64,000 nt of DNA, from positions 32,887-96,886 of the forward strand of contig JALEVV010000017.1 in the NCBI GenBank assembly GCA_022788185.1, given 5' to 3'. The translations under genes were made by a program, and so were the position numbers. The stretch is from Spirochaetales bacterium. GTDB taxonomy: Bacteria; Spirochaetota; Spirochaetia; Sphaerochaetales; Sphaerochaetaceae. Shown here one piece after another: positions 57,331-64,000 of this stretch (positions are counted from its first letter, which is position 1; each line of letters opens with the position of its first letter). Under the pieces are notes generated by a model. The model worked only from the letters and a program-made list of their open reading frames with translations. It did not search any database and was not told where the DNA came from.

Positions 57331-60300
57331 CTACTTTCTGACTCTCAGCTCCCTGACAATATACTCCCTGTTCTTGGAGAATTCTATCGCCAGAGTTGCC
57401 GCATTGGCGGCACTGGTAGTCGTCGTGTAGGGTATCTTGTTTCTCATAGCCTCTGTCCTGATGTCGTCATCGCTCCTTCTGGAGTGGAATCCCATGGGAG
57501 TGTTTATGACAAGATCGATTTTATGATGCCTTATCATATCGACGATGTTGGGGTGTCCGTCCCTTACCTTGAGAACGACGTTCGTCAGGATGCCCTCGGC
57601 AAAGAGGTCCCTTGCCGTTCCCTTGGTGGCGTAGAGCTCGAAGCCCAGCTCCTCCAGTTTTCTGGCAATCGGGACAATGGTCTTTCTGTCCTTTCTGTTC
57701 ACTGAGATGACGACACGTCCCTTCTCAGGCAGCAGGTTGCCGCTGGCGGCCTGGCTCTTTGCATAAGCTTCACCGAAGGTTGTTCCGATTCCTACTACCT
57801 CTCCCGTTGACCTCATCTCAGGTCCGAGCTGGGGGTCGACATTCACGAACCTGTCGAAGGAGAATACTGCTTCCTTGATGGCCCAGCCGACTATGCACCT
57901 GCCTTCAGCGATGCTTTCACCTTTTCTTACCAGTCCCTGTTCGATAAGATCCATGCCTTCCCAGACGTTCACTGCGGCTTCGATCAGATTGACACCGCTG
58001 GATTTGGAGATGAAGGGTACCGTGCGGGAAGCCCTGGGATTGACCTCGATGATGTAGAGTTTTCCGTCCTTTTCGGCGAACTGTATGTTCATGAGGCCCC
58101 TGACCTTAAGCTCACGGGCCAGCTTCAGTGTCCACTCTTTCATCTCTGTTATGATCTCGGGTCTGCACTTGTAGGGAGGGAATACGGCGGCACTGTCACC
58201 GGAGTGGATGCCCGCGGCCTCGATGTGCTGGAGAATTCCGCCGATGTAGACGTGCTCTCCGTCGGAGAGGGCGTCGAGATCATACTCGAAGGCATCCTCA
58301 AGGAACTGGTCAACGAGTACCGGGGACTCGGGTGAGATGTCAAGTCCGGAGGTGGCGAAGAACTCCTTGAGACCGTCGGTGTCATAGGCAATGAACATGC
58401 TTCTTCCGCCGAGGACGAAGGAGGGGCGGAGCAGTACGGGAAATCCGATCTCCTCTGCTTTTTTCACCACGTCATCCTCGCTTGTACCCATCCTGTTTTC
58501 AGGCTGTCTGAGACCGAGTTCCTTCACCAGGGCGGAGAATTCGCCCCTGTCCTCGGTCCTGTCGATGCTGCGAAGGGAGGTTCCGACGATATGGGCTCCT
58601 GCCTTTTCCAGGTCCGCGGCCATGTTCAGCGGTGTCTGACCGCCCAGCTGGACGACCACGCGTGAGCACTTTTCCTTTCTCATGATCTCGGCAACTTCCT
58701 CTGCGGTAAGGGGTGAGATGTAAAGTCTGTCCGAGGTGTTGAAGTCGGTGGATACGGTCTCGGGATTGCTGTTGATCATGATCGTCTTCCTGCCCTGCTT
58801 TCTGTATGCAAGGGAGGAAAGGGTACAGCAGGTATCGAATTCAAGGCCCTGTCCGATTCTGTTTGGACCCGAAGCAAGGATGATTACCGCATCCTCTCCG
58901 AGGGGCTCTGTCTCATCGGCCTCTCCGTAAGTGGTGTAGCAGTATGGCGTCACGGCCCTGGTTTCACCGGCACATGTGTCCACGCAGTGTACCGCGATGT
59001 GGACATCATCACTGTCCCTCATGGCCTTTACCTCATCGGCACTCACTCCCGAAAGAAGGGCTATCCTCTTATCGGACATGCCGTTTTCCTTTGCCCTCTT
59101 CAGCAGCTCAGGGGTAAGTCCCTTTTCCAGCTCCCTGTCAAGGAGTGACTGCTCATAGAGCACATAGAGGAAGTAGGGATCGAAACCGGTTATCTCATGG
59201 ATGCGCTTTATCGCACCTTCGCCTTCCTGCTTTATGACCGTGTATGCTGCTTCAAGTCTGAGGGGGTGTGCCGCCCTGAGAATTGTTTCCACGTCACCCT
59301 TCATCTCCTGAAGTCCCTCTATCTTCCTTTCGGCACTTCTTAAAGCCTTGTTGAGGGCTTCACCGCAGGTGCGGCCAAGAGCCAGTGCCTCACCAACGCT
59401 TCTCATCTGTGTACCCAGGGCTGAGACGGGGAGGGGGAACTTCTCCAGCTCGAAGCGGGGCACCTTCACGGCCACATAGTCCAGGGCGGGTTCGAAGCAT
59501 GATACCGACTGTCCCGTGATCTCGTTCACGACCTCATCAAGGGTATATCCTACCGCAAGCTTTGCAGAGCAGCGTGCGATCGGGAAGCCTGTTGCCTTAC
59601 TTGCCAGGGCTGAGGAACGGGATACCCTGGGGTTCATCTCGATTACGATCATCCTGTCCGTCTTCGGATCGAGGGCAAACTGCACGTTCGATCCGCCGCA
59701 GTCGACTCCGACTGCCCTGAGGATGTTGATGGATGCATCCCTCATTCTCTGGTAATCCCTGTCAGAGAGGGTCTGGCTGGGTGCGATGGTTATGCTGTCA
59801 CCGGTATGCACGCCCATGGGATCGATGTTCTCGATGGAGCAGACGATGATGGCATTGTCCCTGCTGTCCCTCATTACCTCCATCTCGAATTCCTTCCAGC
59901 CGATGAGGGATTCCTCTATGAGGACCTCATGGACGGGGCTCTCATCGAGTGCCCTTTCGACGAGGGGAAGATAATCCTCTTCGCATTCGGCAATTGATCC
60001 TCCCATTCCTCCAAGGGTGAAGGAGGGCCTGATGATAAGCGGGAATGGAAGGGACTCCTTTACCTTTTCCGCCTCCTCCAGGGAGTGGACGATCATGCTT
60101 CTGGCGCTTTCAAGGCCGAGCTCCGAGACAAGGCGCTTGAATTCACCCCTGTCCTCAGCCCTGTTGATCGCCTGGGCCGAGGCTCCGATTACCTTCACGC
60201 CGTACTTTGAGAGAATGCCCTTCCTGTCCAGCTCCATGGTCAGGTTGAGCGCACTCTGTCCTCCCATGGTTGAAAGAATCGCATCGGGTGCGACCTGCTG

Positions 60301-60534
60301 GAAGATTTTTTCTATGTATTCGCACTTCAGCGGCTCGAGGAAGATGTGATCCGCGATGCCCGGAGTCGTCATGACAGTTGCGGGATTGGGGTTGATGAGG
60401 GAGACCTCATAACCCTCCTCCTTCAGTGCCCTGACGGCCTGGTTGCCGGAGTAGTCGAACTCACAGGCCTGACCGATGACGATCGGGCCTGAACCGATGA
60501 CGAGAATATGATGTATGTCTGTTCTTGCTGGCAT
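57331..60534 (-). CDS. carB: carbamoyl-phosphate synthase large subunit
   Basis: This 1067-residue enzyme makes carbamoyl phosphate for pyrimidines and arginine. It has the duplicated ATP-grasp halves: half 1 begins VIGSGPIVIGQACEFDYSG and contains EMNPRVSRSSALASKATG, and half 2 begins ILASGPNRIGQGLEFDTCC with EVNPRASRTVPFISKSSG. A C-terminal MGS-like allosteric domain (about residues 930-1060) includes GTARDLFAEGI. Length is complete. It starts one base after the carA stop, with GAGCTC-type context lacking a strong ribosome site, so it depends on coupling to carA. Confidence 0.97.
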   Translation of the reverse strand: MPARTDIHHILVIGSGPIVIGQACEFDYSGNQAVRALKEEGYEVSLINPNPATVMTTPGIADHIFLEPLKCEYIEKIFQQVAPDAILSTMGGQSALNLTMELDRKGILSKYGVKVIGASAQAINRAEDRGEFKRLVSELGLESARSMIVHSLEEAEKVKESLPFPLIIRPSFTLGGMGGSIAECEEDYLPLVERALDESPVHEVLIEESLIGWKEFEMEVMRDSRDNAIIVCSIENIDPMGVHTGDSITIAPSQTLSDRDYQRMRDASINILRAVGVDCGGSNVQFALDPKTDRMIVIEMNPRVSRSSALASKATGFPIARCSAKLAVGYTLDEVVNEITGQSVSCFEPALDYVAVKVPRFELEKFPLPVSALGTQMRSVGEALALGRTCGEALNKALRSAERKIEGLQEMKGDVETILRAAHPLRLEAAYTVIKQEGEGAIKRIHEITGFDPYFLYVLYEQSLLDRELEKGLTPELLKRAKENGMSDKRIALLSGVSADEVKAMRDSDDVHIAVHCVDTCAGETRAVTPYCYTTYGEADETEPLGEDAVIILASGPNRIGQGLEFDTCCTLSSLAYRKQGRKTIMINSNPETVSTDFNTSDRLYISPLTAEEVAEIMRKEKCSRVVVQLGGQTPLNMAADLEKAGAHIVGTSLRSIDRTEDRGEFSALVKELGLRQPENRMGTSEDDVVKKAEEIGFPVLLRPSFVLGGRSMFIAYDTDGLKEFFATSGLDISPESPVLVDQFLEDAFEYDLDALSDGEHVYIGGILQHIEAAGIHSGDSAAVFPPYKCRPEIITEMKEWTLKLARELKVRGLMNIQFAEKDGKLYIIEVNPRASRTVPFISKSSGVNLIEAAVNVWEGMDLIEQGLVRKGESIAEGRCIVGWAIKEAVFSFDRFVNVDPQLGPEMRSTGEVVGIGTTFGEAYAKSQAASGNLLPEKGRVVISVNRKDRKTIVPIARKLEELGFELYATKGTARDLFAEGILTNVVLKVRDGHPNIVDMIRHHKIDLVINTPMGFHSRRSDDDIRTEAMRNKIPYTTTTSAANAATLAIEFSKNREYIVRELRVRK

Positions 60535-60535
60535 A

Positions 60536-61627
60536 TCAGAGCTCCTTGAGGAAGATGTCGAAGATGTCCTTTCTGTCGTGGGGACCGGGAGAGGCCTCCG
60601 GATGGAACTGGACGCTCATGACGTTGAGTTTCCTCTGTACAAGGCCTTCAACGCTCTGGTCGTTGGCATTCCTGAGCCACACCTCGACTCCTTCGGGCAG
60701 GGAGGCTTCATCACTCATGAAGCCGTGGTTCTGGCTGGTCACGAAGGTCTTTCCGGTAAAGACGTCAAGGACGGGCTGGTTTCCGCCATGGTGGCCGAAC
60801 TCCATCTTGACTGTCTTTCCTCCCAGGGCAATGGTGATGAGCTGGTGTCCGAGACAGATGCCGCGTACCGGGATCATGCCGATGCACTTCCTGATTTCCT
60901 TAACCGTATCCTGCAGATATGCCGGGTCTCCGGGACCGTTGGAGAGGAAGAGCATGTCAAAGCCTTTACCAAGGACGTCCTCAGAAGTCCAGGTGGGAGG
61001 AAGCAGCGTGACCCTGCATCCCCTCTTATAGAAGTCCTCGATGATCGAGTACTTAATGCCATAATCCGCAATTGCGATATTGTACTTTGCGTTTTGAGGT
61101 GCCTTGATGAAGCCTGTACCCAGATCGGGATTGACTGTCTTTTCCTTCACTGCGGCCTCAGTTATCAGGTCGCGCTCAGTGATAAGAGGGAAGGATTCAA
61201 GCATTTCAATTGCCTCTGCCTCATGTCCTTCCGTATATATGATGCCGTTCTGGCTGCCGTTTTCCCTGATGTGTATCGTCAGTGCCCTGGTGTCGATTCC
61301 CTCAATGAGCACGGCGCCGTTTGACGTTATGTACTCCTCAAGAGACCGTTTTCCCTCGGGAAGCGGTCCTTTGTACAGTTTCTTTACAATAAGAGCAGCG
61401 GCTGAAATACCACTGCTCTCATGTTCTGCTTCATCCACACCGTAATTGCCGATGAGGGGATATGTCATGACCACCATCTGTCCGTTGTATGACGGGTCCG
61501 AAAGAATTTCGGGATATCCGGTCATTGAAGTGTTGAAAACGACTTCTCCCGCGACGGGTGAAATACAGCCGTACGCAATGCCTTCGAAGGTGGTTTTGTC
61601 CTTAAGTCTTAGATAAGCTTTCTGCAC
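60536..61627 (-). CDS. carA: carbamoyl-phosphate synthase small (glutaminase) subunit
   Basis: This 363-residue subunit releases ammonia from glutamine for CarB. The N-terminal CPSase domain starts VQKAYLRLKDKTTFEGIAYG; the class I amidotransferase domain has the catalytic Cys in GICLGHQLITIALGG and His/Glu in QFHPEASPGP. The start is GTG at 61627 with AGAGGA 5 bases upstream; the longer open frame to 61708 lies in the promoter. It is co-transcribed with carB. Confidence 0.95.
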   Translation of the reverse strand: MQKAYLRLKDKTTFEGIAYGCISPVAGEVVFNTSMTGYPEILSDPSYNGQMVVMTYPLIGNYGVDEAEHESSGISAAALIVKKLYKGPLPEGKRSLEEYITSNGAVLIEGIDTRALTIHIRENGSQNGIIYTEGHEAEAIEMLESFPLITERDLITEAAVKEKTVNPDLGTGFIKAPQNAKYNIAIADYGIKYSIIEDFYKRGCRVTLLPPTWTSEDVLGKGFDMLFLSNGPGDPAYLQDTVKEIRKCIGMIPVRGICLGHQLITIALGGKTVKMEFGHHGGNQPVLDVFTGKTFVTSQNHGFMSDEASLPEGVEVWLRNANDQSVEGLVQRKLNVMSVQFHPEASPGPHDRKDIFDIFLKEL

Positions 61628-61648
61628 TTTCGTCCTCTTTGTCCAAAT

Positions 61649-61738
61649 TGACCGAATAGTAGCAAAAATCCAGCTTTTTCTGCAACATATTTTATAAAAA
61701 TACAGCAATTTGCAACAAGTGTGGATATTTATGCAACA
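61649..61738 (-). promoter_or_regulatory. carAB promoter region with three TGTTGCA direct repeats
   Basis: Minus strand TTGCAG (61685-61680), 18 bases, TACTAT (61661-61656). The heptamer TGCAACA (plus-strand sense) occurs at 61681, 61711 and 61732, the first overlapping the -35 element. The spacing (30 and 21 bases) suggests a regulator that binds direct repeats. No PyrR-type attenuator is visible. Confidence 0.4.
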
Positions 61739-61744
61739 TCAGAC

Positions 61745-63667
61745 TCAATATCCGGCATTCGTTTCGGCCGCTGCTGATGCCATGAACTCGTTTACTCTCC
61801 TCCTGTTTTCCTCTATCGATGAACGTATGTGATCTGCAAGGGCCCTGTCAGTACAGTATACGATACATCCTTTCATCGCACGGGAGAGCAGGGTCCTGTA
61901 TGTGTTCCTGATTATCATGTCGGCTTTATGCAGGGCTTCCTTATCTCCCTTACGGCAGGGAACGATAAGCCCTTTCAGGGTGGTTTTATCCGTTTTCGCC
62001 CTGGCAGAGAAGTCAGTGATTACCTTACCGTTCTCAAATCTGAGATCATCTCCGATAATTACTCCCGCATAGCTGAATTCCAGTCCCTGACTCGTGTGGA
62101 TGCATCCGATCTGGTCAACGGAGTCCCTGTCTATTGCCCAGGTTAAAGTGTTGTTGAAGTTCCACTGAGCTCTGAATGACGGTCCTATGACTATGTCATA
62201 CTTACTATGGTCATTTTTCGACACCCAGTCCCAGCAGTAGCCAGCGAGCATCCTTGCTTTGTTGTCCTTTAGGTTCTTCTGCTTTATTATGCTCATCATC
62301 TCCTCGGGGTCATCGGCTACACGGATGTCATAGTCTGCAGGATCAAATGTATAGTATCCATGGGAGATGTCGAGAACATCATCCAGGAAACTCATGTAGC
62401 CGTCACTTCCGTTACAGCGAAACTGGGAGGACAGTCTTCCGCTATGGACTTCCGCGCCCAGCTCTTCTGCCCAGAACTCGATGTCTGCCACTGAGCCTAT
62501 ATCATAGGAGGAGATGATCTGGCGCTCATCGATAAAGAATACGGATACCTTTGCTGCCCTGATTATTTCCTTTATCTGGTTTTTGCCCTCGTTATGGTAC
62601 CGACCTGACTTTTCGTTGAGTCTGTGTGCCTCATCGACGAAGAGGGCATCAAAGGAGTCCTCCTTTGCGGTGACGAAGCTTCCGGAGGAAAGGAACAGTG
62701 ATTTTATCGCAGCCTTCCTGAAGCGGTCCCTGGCCAGCATGGCGGAGTAGACGTTTCTCGGAGCTGCGTTCTTGGAGACATATGACGCGCTTCTTCCGGT
62801 CTTAACCGTTTCGGCCAGGAGGTTTATCGCAAGCACGCTTTTTCCCGTACCGGGACCGCCTTCTATTATAAAGACATGTTTCTTATTTTCTGCCCCGGTA
62901 CGCTTCACGTGGGCCATGATGTTTTCAAAGAAAACCTTCTGGTCATCGATCATGATGAATTCACGGCTTCCCTTCATGATTTTCGAAAGCACATCCTGAA
63001 GGGATGCGGAAGGACGGAGCCTGCCATTGTCTATCGTGTCCATTATGGCACCGGACGAAGGCTTTACCACATGATCCGTTATGAAGAGGCGGAGTTTGTC
63101 ACCGCCTTCACGAAAGAAGAGTGGAGCCTGAGTTATCTCCGGATAGACCGTGGTGTCATTTATCCCGTCACCACTGAAATATGTATAGTTGTGTAGGTAT
63201 GCACAGGGAAAGAGACTTATCTTCCTGCTTTCTATTGCTTCATTGTAGTTTTCCAGCGTTACGGCATAGGACCAGGCCTGATAAGATGGGTGAGCCACAT
63301 ACCGCTCGCATCCTCCGACAAAGGTTCTGACAAGTTTCCTCTCAGTCTCGGGCACAGCTTTTTCCCACTGCTTGAGTTCGACGATGACTACATTGTCACG
63401 CCCGTTACTGTCTGATCCGGCAACTATGAGGTCGATGCGGCTTCCGCAGTTGGGCAGCCGGTACTCGGCACAGATGGTCACATAATCATCAATCGTATCC
63501 GTATCCAGAACGGAGGCCATGCACCTGAGGGAACTGTCCCAGGCCCTTACTTCCGCGAGATTTGCCCGCCCGATATGCTTTTCGTACTCTTCCCTTACCG
63601 CATCGGCGATTCTTCCGAGCCGGCAGTCCATGATGAAGCCCTTTTTGGTTGCACGGTAGATTATCAT
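61745..63667 (-). CDS. PD-(D/E)XK nuclease domain - DUF2075 helicase fusion
   Basis: This protein of 640 residues has two parts. Residues about 60-115 have a nuclease-like core (CGSRIDLIVAGSDSNG, then VVIVELKQWEK) matching D...ExK. Residues 260-630 are a superfamily 1 helicase of the DUF2075 type: Walker A GGPGTGKSVLAI, DEAH box in FVDEAHRLNE, FIDERQI, and GCIHTSQGLEFSYAGVIIGDDL near the C-terminus. Such fusions are seen in defence islands, so a role against foreign DNA or RNA is plausible (inference). GGAGGG lies 5 bases before the ATG, which overlaps the stop of a short leader ORF. Confidence 0.85.
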   Translation of the reverse strand: MIIYRATKKGFIMDCRLGRIADAVREEYEKHIGRANLAEVRAWDSSLRCMASVLDTDTIDDYVTICAEYRLPNCGSRIDLIVAGSDSNGRDNVVIVELKQWEKAVPETERKLVRTFVGGCERYVAHPSYQAWSYAVTLENYNEAIESRKISLFPCAYLHNYTYFSGDGINDTTVYPEITQAPLFFREGGDKLRLFITDHVVKPSSGAIMDTIDNGRLRPSASLQDVLSKIMKGSREFIMIDDQKVFFENIMAHVKRTGAENKKHVFIIEGGPGTGKSVLAINLLAETVKTGRSASYVSKNAAPRNVYSAMLARDRFRKAAIKSLFLSSGSFVTAKEDSFDALFVDEAHRLNEKSGRYHNEGKNQIKEIIRAAKVSVFFIDERQIISSYDIGSVADIEFWAEELGAEVHSGRLSSQFRCNGSDGYMSFLDDVLDISHGYYTFDPADYDIRVADDPEEMMSIIKQKNLKDNKARMLAGYCWDWVSKNDHSKYDIVIGPSFRAQWNFNNTLTWAIDRDSVDQIGCIHTSQGLEFSYAGVIIGDDLRFENGKVITDFSARAKTDKTTLKGLIVPCRKGDKEALHKADMIIRNTYRTLLSRAMKGCIVYCTDRALADHIRSSIEENRRRVNEFMASAAAETNAGY

Positions 63668-63741
63668 CACATCCCTCCGTGCATTATTTTATCACAGGGA
63701 GGACGGAATAAAACAGGTCCCCTTCTGAAGGACCTGTTCAT
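63667..63741 (-). CDS. 24-residue leader peptide ORF of the nuclease-helicase gene
   Basis: ATG at 63741 has AAAAGGAG exactly 7 bases upstream, one of the best ribosome sites in the window. The peptide (begins MNRSFRRGPVLFRPP) has four Arg in its first 13 residues. Its TGA overlaps the ATG of the nuclease-helicase gene (TGATG). The coding region contains a stem-loop followed by a U-rich tract, so ribosome movement through it could control termination. It could also be an unrelated small gene. Confidence 0.5.
   Translation of the reverse strand: MNRSFRRGPVLFRPPCDKIMHGGM
63705..63738 (-). terminator. terminator-like hairpin inside the leader ORF
   Basis: AACAGGTCC (63738-63730 on the minus strand) pairs with GGACCTGTT (63720-63712), followed by TTATT. 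The stem overlaps codons 2-10 of the leader peptide. Confidence 0.6.
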
Positions 63742-63758
63742 AGTAATACTCCTTTTCA

Positions 63759-63801
63759 GTCGGCGGAAACCCCACTGGCTTTGCCGCGGGGAGGAGCCGA
63801 C
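63759..63801 (-). other. structured RNA element upstream of the leader ORF
   Basis: Nested complementarity: GTCGGC/GCCGAC outer stem (63796-63801 with 63759-63764), CCCC/GGGG (63788-63791 with 63770-63773) and GGC/GCC inner stem with an AAA loop, separated by internal loops. It sits between the stop of the upstream gene and the leader ribosome site, without a T run. It may be a terminator relic, a protein-binding site or a small riboswitch; I do not recognise a known class. Confidence 0.4.
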
Positions 63802-63802
63802 A

Positions 63803-64000
63803 CTAAGATGCAGATGATGCAGATAGAACCATAATAAGCCCACCTGCCCGTTCCAATAGTCTCAGCCTGCTGCAGTTCAGGTTGAGCAGCGTGTTGTCAT
63901 TCAGCGTACGCAAAGCAAAATATCCGCTGGTTCTAAGACCGGATACCCGACATGTCTGTCCGCTTCCCAGGGCAACGACCCTGTCGTGCAGGCCGAACCC
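63803..64000 (-). CDS. C-terminal part of a FeoA-like domain protein (cut by the window edge)
   Basis: An open frame runs from the window end to TAG at 63803-63805 (65 visible residues). It includes GFGLHDRVVALGSGQ, CRVSGLRTSGYFALR and TLLNL, which resembles a FeoA-type SH3-like fold (hydrophobic strand, then a conserved Gly, then A-L-R). FeoA domains occur alone, in FeoB and in DtxR-type regulators. The start and full identity lie outside the window. Confidence 0.5.
   Translation of the reverse strand, partial: GFGLHDRVVALGSGQTCRVSGLRTSGYFALRTLNDNTLLNLNCSRLRLLERAGGLIMVLSASSAS

Noticed and set aside
1..64000. tRNA or rRNA genes
   Set aside because: No T-arm consensus (GTTCRANNC) in a cloverleaf context and no rRNA-like conserved stretches were found by eye; a covariance-model scan would be decisive.

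Overview
The window looks like the chromosome of a Spirochaetota bacterium, most likely a Sphaerochaetaceae-type anaerobe or gut commensal. This rests on gene content and style: a BMP/PnrA-type nucleoside importer whose binding protein has a VFA-QGAAEAP signal cleavage region, DUF6062 and DUF5685 proteins, a split transketolase, and many small secreted proteins with MKK...FA leaders. No rRNA or marker phylogeny is present, so the family assignment is inference. I found no tRNA, rRNA, intact transposon or convincing CRISPR array.

Layout. 0.1-6.9 kb: purine-nucleoside uptake and phosphorolysis operon (binding protein, ATPase, two permeases, punA, cupin, SDR). 6.9-13 kb: metallophosphoesterase, ParB-like protein, flavodoxin-like protein, orphan ABC ATPase, GntR regulator, a candidate small RNA, RpiB-like isomerase and ROK regulator. 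13-19.9 kb: htpG, MscS channel, rlmE, an intergenic region with two tandem sigma-54-type small-RNA genes, rhomboid protease and three small secreted beta-rich proteins. 19.9-31 kb: SulP transporter, adenosine deaminase, ankyrin protein, SDR, nagA, a flavodoxin/tocopherol-cyclase-like/hydrolase operon, a DUF1905-DUF1801 fusion and proS. 31-38 kb: aldolase with split transketolase and ogt, AraC regulator, sulfatase with its LacI regulator, then a repeat-bearing gap. 38-47 kb: DUF6062, OsmC, a metallophosphoesterase gene broken by an in-frame stop, threonine dehydratase, HAD, TetR, DnaJ/DUF5685 group, zinc-ribbon proteins, GDPD and nitroreductase. 47-50 kb: Fur-family regulator and zinc/manganese ABC operon. 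50-54 kb: accessory patch with a truncated sensor, an Rpn family nuclease plus a broken copy of its 3' end, and an HD protein. 54-64 kb: aspS, AAA ATPase, carB-carA and a nuclease-helicase fusion with a leader ORF.

Two expression features stand out. First, about 14 first-in-transcript genes have no Shine-Dalgarno sequence, and in 13 of them a -10 hexamer ends 6-8 bases before the ATG, so transcription should begin at the start codon (leaderless mRNA). Other genes have strong AGGAGG sites. Second, the two tandem small RNAs (16.53-16.79 kb, minus strand) each have a -24/-12 promoter with correct spacing, a conserved 5' part, a terminator, and an exposed ACCUCCUU sequence that copies the 16S anti-Shine-Dalgarno. 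Together these suggest, as inference, a switch that could repress SD-led mRNAs while leaderless mRNAs escape.

Other notable items: a probable CTG start codon for the zinc ABC ATPase, 4-bp stop/start overlaps throughout operons, a Fur-type 7-1-7 box, a LacI-type operator in front of the sulfatase, and a 24-codon leader ORF containing a terminator hairpin upstream of the nuclease-helicase.
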